Below are positions 10,051-20,274 of a DNA stretch of 64,000 nt, piece by piece. How positions within the stretch are numbered: position 1 is the first letter of the stretch; every line of letters begins with the position of its first letter. The translations under genes were made by a program, and so were the position numbers. The notes beneath the pieces were generated by a model that saw only the letters and a list, made by a program, of their open reading frames with translations, did no database searches and had not been told where the DNA came from. Source of the stretch: Cyanidiococcus yangmingshanensis (Eukaryota > Rhodophyta > Bangiophyceae > Cyanidiales > Cyanidiaceae); assembly GCA_013995675.1 (NCBI GenBank), contig VWRR01000017.1:186001-250000 (forward strand), written 5' to 3'.

Positions 10051-11349
10051 TCAGCGTCGAGCGGCTGTACTTGCTTCTACCGTCGGGATGCCCGCGCTAG
10101 ATACCAGTCCCTTGACGACAGCCAGTTCTGCATTCAAGATGCTACCACCCGCAGCACCAACAATCGTATTGTGGCCGCATAATGCCAACTTCACATCGAG
10201 CACATTGCAGGGTCGCACTCTGCCCACCGTAACGGTGAAACCTCCACCGAGATTCCGATCCAGCCGCGGTTGCGGACGATCAGGAGCCTGGTTGAACACA
10301 ACATCCCGCTCAGGGCCACTGGGTAGCCCAAAAACACCTCGAGAAATCGATGGGTACTCTTGGATGGCTTCGATCACCATCTGCGCCACCTGTTCCTTGC
10401 TCCGATTGCCCCGATTTCGTACCTTCAACGACACCGCTTCTGTGTGACCATCAAGCACGTGCACCCGATTACACATGGCCGATACGTTGATTTCCGCTGG
10501 CACGAAACCGCGAGACGGTTGGTATTCTCCGAGAATCTTAAGGGACTCGGTCTCCATCTTGCCCTCCTCTGCACCGATGTACGGGATCACGTTGTCGAGA
10601 ATATCCATGCCGCTAAGACCCGGATAACCCGCTCCACTAATGGCCTGCATCGTACTCACCACGATGGTCTCAATGCCGAGATCAGCTGACTTCCATACGG
10701 GTGCCAGGCCGATCGCCATCGCGGTCGTTGAGCAGTTCGCATTCGTGACGATAAAGCCACCACGCTGCTGATACACGGACTGGCCACGAACCGCCTCGAT
10801 GTGTGCAGCGTTGACGGGCGGGATCAGAATCGGCACGTCCGGGTCCATTCGATGGTTCTTGGCGTTGGAGAATACCGCCTTGCCCGTCTGAGCAAAGGAT
10901 GTCTCAATCTCGCCTGCAATTTGGTTATCTAAACCGCTGAAAACGATTCGCACATCCCGGTACGCCGGATGCGATGGATCGCACTCAGCTATCTCAATTC
11001 CCGCCATTTCAGTTGGAATGGGCGTCGCCTGTTTCCACGCGACCTGTTCTGCGTACTTGCGCCCGGCGGAGCGCGACGACGCCCCAAGCGCAACGACTTG
11101 GAACCACGGGTGGCCCTCCAGAAGCTGCACAAATCGCTGCCCAACCGATCCCGTTGCACCTAGAACCGCCACTGGGATGCGCTCTGACGCGGACGAACGC
11201 GCCACCAAGCCAATGACCCCGCGCTGCACTGTTCTGCGCGACCGTGCCCAGCTCCGATGATGCGCATGTCGGCCGTTCATTGACCGCACTACAACCTCCT
11301 GTCTCCGCGAGATACACTTGTTTGTAGGAAAGCGTCCCCTTTGTTCCAT
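10051..11349 (-). CDS. Aspartate-semialdehyde dehydrogenase
   Basis: A 432-residue frame from the first ATG; a second ATG at 11280 is an equally good start. The enzyme makes aspartate semialdehyde from aspartyl phosphate with NADPH, the branch point toward lysine, threonine and methionine. The NADP-binding GATGSVG loop is at about 64-70, and the catalytic cysteine is in VTNANCSTTAMAIGL (about C206). The acid/base histidine lies in the segment CNRVHVLDGHTEAVSLKV (about H302). The VPAEINVSAMCNRVHV region and overall length fit the archaeal/fungal-type branch rather than the usual plant/bacterial Asd. About 55 Arg/Ser-rich residues precede the fold and suggest a plastid targeting sequence, where this pathway runs in plants and algae. 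Confidence 0.9.
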   Translation of the reverse strand: MEQRGRFPTNKCISRRQEVVVRSMNGRHAHHRSWARSRRTVQRGVIGLVARSSASERIPVAVLGATGSVGQRFVQLLEGHPWFQVVALGASSRSAGRKYAEQVAWKQATPIPTEMAGIEIAECDPSHPAYRDVRIVFSGLDNQIAGEIETSFAQTGKAVFSNAKNHRMDPDVPILIPPVNAAHIEAVRGQSVYQQRGGFIVTNANCSTTAMAIGLAPVWKSADLGIETIVVSTMQAISGAGYPGLSGMDILDNVIPYIGAEEGKMETESLKILGEYQPSRGFVPAEINVSAMCNRVHVLDGHTEAVSLKVRNRGNRSKEQVAQMVIEAIQEYPSISRGVFGLPSGPERDVVFNQAPDRPQPRLDRNLGGGFTVTVGRVRPCNVLDVKLALCGHNTIVGAAGGSILNAELAVVKGLVSSAGIPTVEASTAARR

Positions 11350-12268
11350 CAAACACACTTGTTCCAATAAATCTGAGAATGAACATGGTTGGAAACGTGA
11401 CGGATGGAAAGAGACGAGTCGTCCAGCACGTTTTACAAACGCAGGTCGGCGAGCCGAATGAGGTGTCGGCGAAATGGCCCGAGCCGCTGACGTCTAGCGC
11501 CGCCGCTGTCGTCCTCCGGCGGGGGCGGGCCCGGCCGATCTCCGGCTGGGTCGCGGGACCCCCGGTCCCGGCAGCGACACGCAGCGCGTGCGGCGCGATG
11601 AAGGTCATCGATGCAACGGGAAATCGGCGTTTCCATAGCGCTGCTGTGCCCCGTTTCAGCCACGGCGCGCTGGTGATCGCTGTCTCTCCGACCATAAATC
11701 TGTCGCCATGGGCGATCGTCTGTGAGACGGTTTCGAGCACAGAACCCAGCACATCCACGCAATATTATCCAGGAGACAGAGTGTGCTACCGCCCATGAAC
11801 GGACGGGATACAGTCGCGATTCTGGAACCAGTGCTTGGAGCGCAGAGGTTGCGCGCGCTCGAGTCGACGGGTATCGCGCTAGGCCGCGATCGATTGTCGG
11901 CGGGGATGCGTGCGCTCCCCAGCGGGCCATCGGCTCCGGTCACGCGCCACGAGCGAGGACGTCCAACGAAACTGGACCCGAGAAGCGACGCGCTCGCAGA
12001 CGCCGTGTCGCAGATCGCACAGCGTGTGCCGCCGCCCTGTGCGCGGCGCTGGGGCACGAGGCACCACTGGATTCGCGAACGCGCACGGTGACCACACGCA
12101 TCGGAGCGGATCGCAGGAGGCACGCATTCAATTTGGGTCGGCACCACGGGTGTCCGCGCTGTGTCCATGTTTCGAGTCGAGGCCTCCTACTTGAACGAAT
12201 GCGGATCTGGACCTTTTCAGCGAGTCTCCAAGTTACTTCGTGGCGTTCTTGAATTGTAGTGGCGTCTG
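11350..12268. other. GC-rich divergent intergenic region
   Basis: This separates the 5' ends of the dehydrogenase (minus) and the PPR-like gene (plus). It is visibly GC-rich around 11490-11580, with runs such as GGCGGGGGCGGGCCCGGCC, which explains the many spurious long frames on both strands. I see no supported gene, and no RNA gene was recognised. Confidence 0.4.
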
Positions 12269-14314
12269 GTGGATGCACAGCTCGCGCTGGTGAGCGCAGA
12301 CGCACAAGTGACGCTTCGGCGTTGTCATGAACGGAACACTACGTCGACCGGCAGTTTGGAGCCGTGCGTGTCTCTACGGGTCACAACGGACGCCAAGGGG
12401 GACGCCAGGCTTGCGGCGGGAACGGCAGTTTTCGAACTTGGTTTGCGGGGTGCAAACGCTCGGTCTGCGTCCCGTAGGGTCGTCGCCTGGTGTCCGAGTG
12501 TGGCCACTGCATATGCGCTGCGTGCATGGTGTCCCATCGAACGCGTTTCGGTGCAACAGGGCCGGCATCGCTCTCGACCTGAAACCGTAGCATGGGGTGC
12601 CGATAGCGTGAGACAGTTAACGACGCGTTTGGATACTTCGAGGGGCCGCCACGAGGAGGCGGTGAGCGGACCAGTCGCAACACTCGAGCTCAGTCAGCCG
12701 TCAACGGAGCGGGAACACCTTCGCGCGTTATTGCAAGCCATCAGGGAGAGCAGCTCGCTCAGCGGCTTGTATGATGCCCTGCGACAGGCTCACTCACCCG
12801 GTTCAATGTCGAATGAGGCTTGGGTCTCAACGCGGAAGCTGAAACGATGCATCACCGTGGCAGGCGCGGTGCGCGCGAAGCTTGCAACATGGCGGGATGT
12901 TCGCTGGGATCGTCCCACGAGCGCATGTCTCTCAGAGATTGTCGAGATGAGCGTATACAGCGACCTGGCCCCAGAAGACACGGACACACTGGAGGCGTCG
13001 GCATGGGCCAAGGCGCTCGCTGGCTGGGCACCATGGATCCGATGGCTTCGACCCGATACCGTCACCCGTCTTTACCGTTCCTTGGAGCAGGCCTGTGCGA
13101 TTTCGCCACAAGTTTCCACCGAGGTCTATACGGCGTTGTGGAAGTACCGAATACAGGCGCTTGGACATCTGCGCTGGCCGTGTGATCTAGATGAATGTGT
13201 TGACTATTGTCGGCGTCATCGCTTAAGACCGGATCGCATCCTCATGAATACGATGCTGGACGGGTTTTGCAACGGACCTCGTGGGGGTCCACTCCGCCCG
13301 GCCTGGCGGAATCGCGGATCCGCCTATACAGCATCTGACGAACCGGTGGAGTTTTTGCGTGTTTTCCTTGAACGCATGCTTCAAGAGTGGCAACTACGGC
13401 CAGCCACGAGCACCTTGAACATCATGATGGAATTTTTAAGTCGTGAGGGGCGGACGAAAGACTTGATCGCCTTTTACGATCGTTGGATTGATGTGGCCTA
13501 TGCACTTGGCGAATCGGACACCGAGAAGGCATCGGTCGAGAGGCTCCTACCCGATATACTGACCTTTCGAACGCTATTCCAGGCCCTGGACCCTCGATGG
13601 CGACCGTACAAGGATCACGTGCATCCCCGGTGTTCACTAGAGGAGTTCTGTGTTCTCGCCGATAAGTTTCTGCCCCGCCTCCGATCCCATTTACGTAACT
13701 ACAGGGAGGCAAACGGATTGAGTGTGACTGCGCTCGAGACTGCCCTCACCGCCGAGATGGAAGCCCATGCCTACACTGGGAAAGGCGTTGAGGTCATGGA
13801 GCTCCTGCCTGAGGTGGTTGTCGAACTGCCTAGGCTTGTCGTGGTTGCGATTCGGGGTCTCGCGTTCAATGTGCGCGCTGTGCGTCTGGCCCAGTACGCA
13901 TTTGCGGTCTTCGAGACCCATCTGCGTTATGACAAAGCTCGACAGAAAACATTGACGCCGGAATTGCTTCGCTCCGTACTCGACGCCTTACTGGTCGCCT
14001 GTGATCGCACGCGGAATGCGCGTCGTGCATTGGACTTGTTTCATTCGTTTGCAAATGGTGAAATAGCGGATACTGCAATCCTGGCGAGTCGGGTTGGATT
14101 ACGAGCACTGGTTCGGGCCCACACCAAGGCACCGGCGGCTCTATGGCCAGCCCTCGCTGAATGCCTGGCTATTGCGAGCGCTGAAGGCATTCAGCTCGAC
14201 GCAGACGCAATCCATCGACTGGAACAACACTACAGAGCGCTAGGGCCACTAGCGAGTACTGCCCGGGACCAAGTGCAGCGAATCATGACCCTGATGTTTG
14301 ACTTGGATCGCTAG
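12269..14314 (+). CDS. PPR-like helical-repeat protein, probably organellar
   Basis: The open frame is 681 codons, but its first codon is GTG and the first in-frame ATG is at 12806. The true 5' end is therefore uncertain. A basic presequence-like frame starting at ATG 12327 (MNGTLRRPAVWSRACLYGSQ) lies in a different frame just upstream. The body is all helical. It contains PPR-like units such as RHRLRPDRILMNTMLDGFCN (about residues 310-330) and QLRPATSTLNIMMEFLSREG (about 375-400), plus a related helical pair near the C-terminus. Organellar PPR proteins bind RNA in plastids or mitochondria for processing, stability or translation. No catalytic domain is visible, and the target RNA cannot be inferred. 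Confidence 0.65.
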   Translation: MDAQLALVSADAQVTLRRCHERNTTSTGSLEPCVSLRVTTDAKGDARLAAGTAVFELGLRGANARSASRRVVAWCPSVATAYALRAWCPIERVSVQQGRHRSRPETVAWGADSVRQLTTRLDTSRGRHEEAVSGPVATLELSQPSTEREHLRALLQAIRESSSLSGLYDALRQAHSPGSMSNEAWVSTRKLKRCITVAGAVRAKLATWRDVRWDRPTSACLSEIVEMSVYSDLAPEDTDTLEASAWAKALAGWAPWIRWLRPDTVTRLYRSLEQACAISPQVSTEVYTALWKYRIQALGHLRWPCDLDECVDYCRRHRLRPDRILMNTMLDGFCNGPRGGPLRPAWRNRGSAYTASDEPVEFLRVFLERMLQEWQLRPATSTLNIMMEFLSREGRTKDLIAFYDRWIDVAYALGESDTEKASVERLLPDILTFRTLFQALDPRWRPYKDHVHPRCSLEEFCVLADKFLPRLRSHLRNYREANGLSVTALETALTAEMEAHAYTGKGVEVMELLPEVVVELPRLVVVAIRGLAFNVRAVRLAQYAFAVFETHLRYDKARQKTLTPELLRSVLDALLVACDRTRNARRALDLFHSFANGEIADTAILASRVGLRALVRAHTKAPAALWPALAECLAIASAEGIQLDADAIHRLEQHYRALGPLASTARDQVQRIMTLMFDLDR

Positions 14315-14779
14315 TGCGCCACCGGTGTTGCGATTCGCTGCGCTCGCTTGCCCGAACAGGTGCTGCGCGCCTCCATTCTCGACACAAGCCGACTCGCGCG
14401 CCCGTCAGACACCTCTTTTGCCTCAAATTTCCAAAGAAATGACATCCGTCGACCAAAGGATGCTTTTGTCTATCAGTGACGGCGCTTCCAGAGGACGCGA
14501 ATCCGAACAAAAGCCGGCAAGATCATCATTCGGGAATATCGCAACGCGCTTGATTGCTTCAACGGTAAACGAATTTCGTCGAGTTTTGACCAAAGCGTTG
14601 TGATCATTTCTACAGAGCGTTTTGGCCAGTTTGAGAAAGTCTGGTGACGGCTTGGATCTTGGCTTTCATTCGGAGGAGAACCCCTTCGCGAAGCGGAAAT
14701 AACGATTCCGCCGGGTTTTTGTTCCTTGAATCTTCTCAAGTACCTAGACACTATTCATAATCACTCTTATGTTCAGTCA
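14315..14779. other. Intergenic
   Basis: This lies between the PPR-like gene and the HIT gene, both on the plus strand. No supported coding frame or RNA gene was seen. Confidence 0.35.
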
Positions 14780-15814
14780 ATGAGTAGAAACGAGTGGCTG
14801 ACTGAGACCGGGAACTGCACTATCAATGACACGCACGGCGTCGCAGCGTACGCGAGTCCAGCACCACCACGGCTTGAACCGCTGCAGCAACCAAACGAGT
14901 GCCCTGGTCCTTCATTCAAGCTCCTGACTCTGATTCACAACAACGCGACTCAATGGCTTCAAAACCTGTGTCCAAAACTTGGAGACGTCTCAAACAGCTG
15001 GACCAGTTCGGAACGAAGATCTGCTTTCAGACCGAGTCGCATTACATCAGACGGATCTCCTTGGGCTCGCCGCCCGGCGCCCTCGTCCATACCGTTCGCA
15101 GCGCGTGTACTTTCCCAGTCAGCCAGCCAGCTTGCTTTTGCCGCTGAGGAGCGAAAGGACCTCAACTCAGGGTACCGGATGCGAGAACGCTCCGATTTTC
15201 AAGAGCTCCTCGACGAAGGTATCGTGAATCGGGTCCGAAGAGCTCTGGAACATGAAGCAGACGGACGTGATATTGACCTGGGTTCTGGCAACAAGGGCCT
15301 GCAACGAGACGACTGTGATTTCTGTCGCCTGGAACCAAGGAACTGCGTTGCGTTGCACGCGAGTCCCTGCACCGTCACGATTCTGGACCGAACGCCGGTG
15401 ACTCGCGGTCATTCGCTCGTGATTATTCGACGACACGCGCCTAGTTTGGAGTCGTTGACAGAGGCAGAGCTGGCTGAACTGTTCGCTCAGGCGCGACTAG
15501 TCGCCCAAGTCCTCGTACAGGAAGTCTATATAGTTCGAAGAGGTCTCAACGCTGAACAGCACTCGCCAGCCGACGCTGCCACGACTGGAGTATCAGAGGG
15601 CGCGGTGGTCAACCGAGTCCCGTCGGTATCGGTGCAAAACCGTTTTGGATACAATATCGGCGTGAATAATGGACAGTGCGCTGGACAGAGCGTCCCGCAC
15701 GTCCACGTTCATGTCATTCCACGGGCACCTGGCGACGGGTTCTGGTGTACGCACCGACCCTGGGGTATGGAGCTCGCAAAAAGAAGGCTCAAGGCGAATC
15801 GGCATCGTTTATAG
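14780..15814 (+). CDS. HIT-family nucleotide hydrolase with long N-terminal region
   Basis: From the first ATG this is 345 residues. The C-terminal half is a HIT domain: DCDFCRLEP at about residue 178, the core strand segment TRGHSLVIIRRHAPSLESL, and the histidine triad HVHVHVIP at about 307-311. HIT proteins hydrolyse or transfer nucleotides (HINT phosphoramidases, FHIT dinucleotide hydrolases). The NNGQCAGQSVPHVHVHVIPR ending places it nearer FHIT/HinT enzymes than GalT. A loop of about 45 residues is inserted before the GYNIGVNNG strand. The first 150 residues are Ser/Pro-rich with no known domain, and part may be 5' untranslated sequence: a later ATG at about 15179 would give a compact HIT protein. 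Confidence 0.8.
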   Translation: MSRNEWLTETGNCTINDTHGVAAYASPAPPRLEPLQQPNECPGPSFKLLTLIHNNATQWLQNLCPKLGDVSNSWTSSERRSAFRPSRITSDGSPWARRPAPSSIPFAARVLSQSASQLAFAAEERKDLNSGYRMRERSDFQELLDEGIVNRVRRALEHEADGRDIDLGSGNKGLQRDDCDFCRLEPRNCVALHASPCTVTILDRTPVTRGHSLVIIRRHAPSLESLTEAELAELFAQARLVAQVLVQEVYIVRRGLNAEQHSPADAATTGVSEGAVVNRVPSVSVQNRFGYNIGVNNGQCAGQSVPHVHVHVIPRAPGDGFWCTHRPWGMELAKRRLKANRHRL

Positions 15815-16337
15815 ACCCTAAGCGAGCAGGGAATACTCTCAAGACTGGCGCCTCCCGATCTTTACGGGCCTGGGTGCAGTCACCTCATCCCGGGATGCAG
15901 CTTTTCCAATGTCAGCGGCGGTCAGCGTTCGAGCAAGGGCACCTTCGCGACGGTTATTGCAGACGCACGTGATGCATTGGGTATGGTGCTCCAGGATATG
16001 CACGTTGTGCTCCTGACTCCGATCGATGGGATGGATCGTGTTCCGGCACCTCAAGGGCCTCGAATGGACGTTCCAGAATGGCCTCTTGTTTCGACTAACG
16101 CGGCTGCGTAAACATCGATGATGCAAACATGGAGCGAGATCATCAAGTCGGCAAGCTTCCTTCTGCTTGTTCATTAGGGACTCGGCAGACGCCGAAACAG
16201 CTCACCGAACGTCCCTGGTGGCCAGCGAGCAGCATGATTTCGTCAACAGGTCTCTTGGTTCTACTTCATCAAGAGGCCGCTTGCACGACAAAGTCTAACG
16301 AATACTTGAACCGCCTTTGAGCGGGAACCAACCTCGC
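15815..16337. other. Intergenic, between two converging genes
   Basis: This lies between the 3' ends of the HIT gene (plus) and ribosomal P2 (minus). No supported gene, RNA or repeat was seen. Confidence 0.4.
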
Positions 16338-16694
16338 TCAATCAAATAGACCAAAGCCAAGGTCTTCGTCGCTTTCCTCCTTGGGTTCCTCCTTCGCTGC
16401 GCCCTTGGCCTGCTTCCGCCGCGGCTGCTTTATCACCACCTGCTGCCGCCAGCCGTGGCCCCAGCTGGAGCCGCTGCTGCCGCTACAGCGACACCAGCAA
16501 CAGACTCCATCTTGGAGCGACCCTCCGTGACCAGATCGTCGATCCGATCGGCCGTTGACTGCGTCCAACAGGGCCGTCACTCGCTCGTCGTCAACTTCTG
16601 CACCGGACGCACTGACCACTTTTCGAATGTCTTCGGCGGTTACCTCTTCGGCACCACCCAGCTTTAGAAGCAAGTACGCTGCAAGGTACTTCAT
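16338..16694 (-). CDS. RPLP2: 60S acidic ribosomal protein P2 (frame irregular in the middle)
   Basis: The N-terminal MKYLAAYLLLKLGG and VSASGAEVDDERVTALLDAV, plus the C-terminal KEESDEDLGFGLFD, identify the stalk protein P2. It forms dimers on P0 at the GTPase centre and recruits elongation factors. The start is the ATG of MKYLAAY; the 23 codons upstream are not part of the family. The frame is open end to end (118 codons), but the middle reads as a Cys/Arg-rich peptide unlike any P2. The expected hinge sequence is present in the other frames: IDDLVTEGRSKMESVAGVAV in the next frame, then AAAGGDKAAAAEAG in the third. The pattern equals three single extra bases near 16545, 16450 and 16410, summing to an in-frame total. 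Sequence error is the simplest cause. Confidence 0.9.
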   Translation of the reverse strand: MKYLAAYLLLKLGGAEEVTAEDIRKVVSASGAEVDDERVTALLDAVNGRSDRRSGHGGSLQDGVCCWCRCSGSSGSSWGHGWRQQVVIKQPRRKQAKGAAKEEPKEESDEDLGFGLFD

Positions 16695-18018
16695 GGTTGT
16701 GTTCACTGCGCCCAGTCGTTCGCGACGCGTCCGCTCCGAAGCAACAAATGCGATTGCACACAAGAATAGCGCTCAAGGCCTCGTCGCGGAGACACCGCGT
16801 CTGACGCGCCTGCAAGCGGTGACGGCGCGGCGTGCCATCGAGTTCATTTGAGACAAAGTCGATCATTCTTGTCCGCGTGCGTCGACAGGGATCTGAGACG
16901 CTGGAAACGACATGTCCGTTTTATCCTTCGTTCAAGCCGACGCGCACCGATGCCTGTTCGGGCGGGCGGGCGTCCAACGGCCAGCGTGTTCTTCGATACC
17001 GCGACGCAGGTGGGTTTTGCGACCCGCTTCCGTGCAACCAGTCATGTTTTCGTTCCTCGAATCCGTCGATGATGTGTGTCTGTGCAGGGTTGTTCCAGAA
17101 AATGATGAATATGACCGGTTTGTGTTGCCGTGCGAAAGCAGCGAGCCTGCCTGGACGACGGGACTGCGTCCATCCAGATAGGTGTCGCCGGCGACACCCA
17201 TGCAGGCGGGATCGTACGCGTATGAAGCCGGAATCGCGCCGAGTGCCATGCTACCCTCATTTGCCGAGCTCCTCTCCTCCTATTGAGAGGAATTGACTTC
17301 GAACGTCGAACTTGTGAGAATAGCTGTCATCCTTACTCACGAGAGGCTGTGCATTGATGTGACAGATCCGAGTCAATCGCCATCAGTGGAAGCGTCTGTT
17401 CCAACACGCGATGTACTTGGTGACGACTGCATACAGAACAAGTCCTTGCGAATTCGGGAAAGCTCATCGATCCAAGGTACTGCGTTCTGTACTATAGAGT
17501 CATCGACATCAATAAACCGGTACCGCCTGGAGTTTCAAGTTGCAGCGAACAATATGGTGCAGTGGCGCATTGCATCGTCTCCATCGCATCCGAGGAAGGA
17601 TCCTGCACCGATAGCGCTAGCGGCGCTTTCTCCGCATCAATCGGCAACAGGTCTGTAGCAACCGAAACGGACTGGGGCCAGCGCATCCGTCAACAACCGA
17701 AGAGTACGCGCATCAGGAGGCCATCTAGGTTCCTTTCGAGCAGAGGAGCTTCAGTTTGGTGCAAGACTTTACCGATGAGGCGAGTCCCCGAGCGTCAGGA
17801 CACGACCAGCGCGCATCCGCGGGCGCCTCGAGCGAGCGATCCGTGGCATCACAGGCGCGTACCGGCTGGGTATCACAGGTTCTGAGTCGTCGTTTCCTTC
17901 TCCTCTTGATCGTTTTCGAAACGAGTGACGTGAGCGTTGCGTTCATTATCTGTTGGCTGCTTTCGGACGGCTAAGAGACGGGATTCTGTTCCGAGAGCGG
18001 AGCACTGGCTGGGGCGCT
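16695..18018. other. Divergent intergenic region with scattered coding-like pieces
   Basis: This lies between the 5' ends of P2 (minus) and the FPL-domain gene (plus). On the plus strand, 17293-17658 gives an open non-ATG frame of 121 codons with a reasonable protein composition (NRYRLEFQVAANNMVQWRI). A further frame, 17756-17974, ends in a hydrophobic helix (RRFLLLLIVFETSDVSVAFI) like a tail anchor. The two lie in different frames with stops between them. They could be remains of one small membrane-protein gene, but I cannot support a model. No RNA gene was recognised. Confidence 0.35.
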
Positions 18019-20274
18019 ATGTCGTCAAGTACGCCTTCTCGGACCGGGGTTGCGCTCCGCTCTCCGTGGCGAGGTTGGCTGCGCGCTGAGGTAGGTACTT
18101 CACAGCGCGTGGAGCAACTGACGCGCATCATCTCAGGGTCGGACTTGGTCGACGTTCAGGCCCGCTGCGACGCACTGAGTGAACTGGTGGAACTGGTCCT
18201 CTCCACTGAGCCGAACGAACGCGAACTCGCTCGTACAGCGTTCTTGGAGTACGACACCTGGGTCTCGATACTGCAGCTGGCTTTACATCCATGGAAGACC
18301 CGCGAAGAACTGGCGTTTCGCGTCAAAGCGCTACAGGCGGCGTCTATGATCCTCTGGAACATCCGAGATCCCATCCTGCTGGCGTACCTGTTGTCACGCG
18401 ACGCACTGCGACAGGTCATTCTGGCGGCTCCGCTCTTCTGTGGCTCGGGTAGTCCTGATGACGCTCACAGCAGAGATTTGGTTGAAGAGAGTGACCTGCT
18501 TCCCAGTTACCTATCGCTGCTTCGCACGGTGTGCTTGCGCCTGGATGCGTCTTCGTTGCCGCTCGTGTTTCCGGACGAGGGAGACTCGTTTCCGTTGCTG
18601 AGTGGGGCCACCCAATTCCTTGACGACCGCGACCGCCTCATTCGTGCCGCAGCTCATGGAATTATCCTCGCGCTTGTCCATATCAGTGCCGAAGCGCCAG
18701 AGCTAGATCGTTTTTTGGCCCGCGAGGTAGAGGAGAAGGACAGTTTCGCGAGACACTGTTTGGCGAACCTGCAACGAGTTGCGACTGCTGGTTTGTCCGC
18801 CGATACCGACCGTACCGCCGCGGCAGCAACAGAACTCGATGACGCCTTCGAGTTTCTCAATGAGCTCGTGAAGCAGGCTGGCCCCCGTGTCCAGGTCGCT
18901 CTCCTGGCACAGCTGCGTGACCAACTCCTCACTCCATGGTTGGTCGCAGCCGCCAACGGAGAGCGCGTTGATCTCACTGCATCAGATGCAGTTCGACTCT
19001 CCATCTACTTTATGGAGTGCGCTCAGTCAGCGCTGGTATGTTCCGAGTTCTGTGCTGCCCTGGTGCGTAGCGACCAGCGCACCGCACTTTTGTCACGCTT
19101 GATCGCGACCAGATGGTCGAACGGTGAGCTGATCGCTGAACACGAACGTTTGCGTTGTATGACCGCATATGCAGCGAGCCTCCGACATTGCGTGGATGCT
19201 CGTGAGACGCTCAGTGCCCTCATCGATACGGCTTGCCAGCACGAAATGTGTATACACCTTGATCCGGGACGCGAGTTCTGGCGATCGGTTTTTGATGAAA
19301 AGGCAGTCGTCACTGGTGGGGCGGCAGCAGCCCTCGAACTAACACTGCTTCGGCTCGTCATCTCTGTCGGTGATCCGGAGCGGCTGTCCCTGATCGCACC
19401 GCCTGTATTTCAGCTCTATCGGGAGCGCCTGGGCGACATTCAGGCGAGGTTGGAGCAAAACTCCCAATACGCACGTCATCTTGGTCGAGTGCTCGCCGAC
19501 GCCCAAGAGCGAGAGCTGCTCCGAAATGACCTGTTACAGTTACTGTCCAGGCGCTGTTTACCGGTATTTGGACCTAAATCCGTCGCTCACGGACACAAAA
19601 GCGAGCAAGCAGATGAGCCGGGCGTTTGCATAGAGCAGGTCGCGGCCGATATAGGTTTCTGGCTGCTGGCCCATGCCATGCGCGATAGCAGCGAACGCAA
19701 CATCACGTTTCCAATGCCTGGCGATGCTCAAGATCGAGAATCGTACACAACGCTCCAATTCGAGCTTCGTTTTGTACAGTATTTGCAGGTTGCACTCGCG
19801 GATGACACTGCTCACGATGTCGATGAGCTGCTGGCACCGTTGCGGGCGTGTGAGCGAGCTCGTGCGGACTTGACTCGGTGGTCACCGCAGTCGGAAGATG
19901 CCATGACCCTGGCCCAAACGGATGTCTTTAGCTGTCTGCTAGAGGGAAAACGCATGCTCTGTGCCGTCGATGAACACCAGAGCAAAATGTTGGTGGTGGG
20001 AGAGGCACTGGAAGTCGGTGGCTTCCAGCCACTGATCTGGATTCCCCTGGAGCACATCCTGGATATCACTGAGCCGGAGCAGACGCAATCATCCTCCAGC
20101 GAGGCCTGGTGTGTTCTTATCCAGCGGACGGACCTTGAGCCAGTGCTCAACTTGCTTTTTGAAAGCGAAGCGCTGGCCCGGGATTTTGTGACGCACGTGG
20201 CCAAACGTTTCCCGCAGGCGGCTGCTTGGCGGGCGACCCTGCTGCGAGAAGCACTGCTCCTTCCCATTCCATGA
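18019..20274 (+). CDS. FPL-domain protein of the CLEC16A/Ema/GFS9 family
   Basis: The first ATG (18019) gives 751 residues. The protein is helical throughout. An FPL-domain signature at about 190-222 reads FPLLSGATQFLDDRDRLIRA followed by AAHGIILALVHIS; compare the family pattern FPLY..A..FF...E..VR.A.....L. Animal CLEC16A/Ema and plant GFS9/TT9 act in endosome-vacuole or Golgi trafficking and in autophagy/mitophagy. The region after residue 500 (about QTDVFSCLLEGKRMLCAVDEHQ onward) resembles a PH-like fold that ends in an amphipathic helix; that part is inferred from pattern only. It is single-frame with no break. Confidence 0.7.
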   Translation: MSSSTPSRTGVALRSPWRGWLRAEVGTSQRVEQLTRIISGSDLVDVQARCDALSELVELVLSTEPNERELARTAFLEYDTWVSILQLALHPWKTREELAFRVKALQAASMILWNIRDPILLAYLLSRDALRQVILAAPLFCGSGSPDDAHSRDLVEESDLLPSYLSLLRTVCLRLDASSLPLVFPDEGDSFPLLSGATQFLDDRDRLIRAAAHGIILALVHISAEAPELDRFLAREVEEKDSFARHCLANLQRVATAGLSADTDRTAAAATELDDAFEFLNELVKQAGPRVQVALLAQLRDQLLTPWLVAAANGERVDLTASDAVRLSIYFMECAQSALVCSEFCAALVRSDQRTALLSRLIATRWSNGELIAEHERLRCMTAYAASLRHCVDARETLSALIDTACQHEMCIHLDPGREFWRSVFDEKAVVTGGAAAALELTLLRLVISVGDPERLSLIAPPVFQLYRERLGDIQARLEQNSQYARHLGRVLADAQERELLRNDLLQLLSRRCLPVFGPKSVAHGHKSEQADEPGVCIEQVAADIGFWLLAHAMRDSSERNITFPMPGDAQDRESYTTLQFELRFVQYLQVALADDTAHDVDELLAPLRACERARADLTRWSPQSEDAMTLAQTDVFSCLLEGKRMLCAVDEHQSKMLVVGEALEVGGFQPLIWIPLEHILDITEPEQTQSSSSEAWCVLIQRTDLEPVLNLLFESEALARDFVTHVAKRFPQAAAWRATLLREALLLPIP

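Noticed and set aside
11009-11758. 249-codon minus-strand frame
   Set aside because: It overlaps the aspartate-semialdehyde dehydrogenase start in another frame and is a by-product of high GC.
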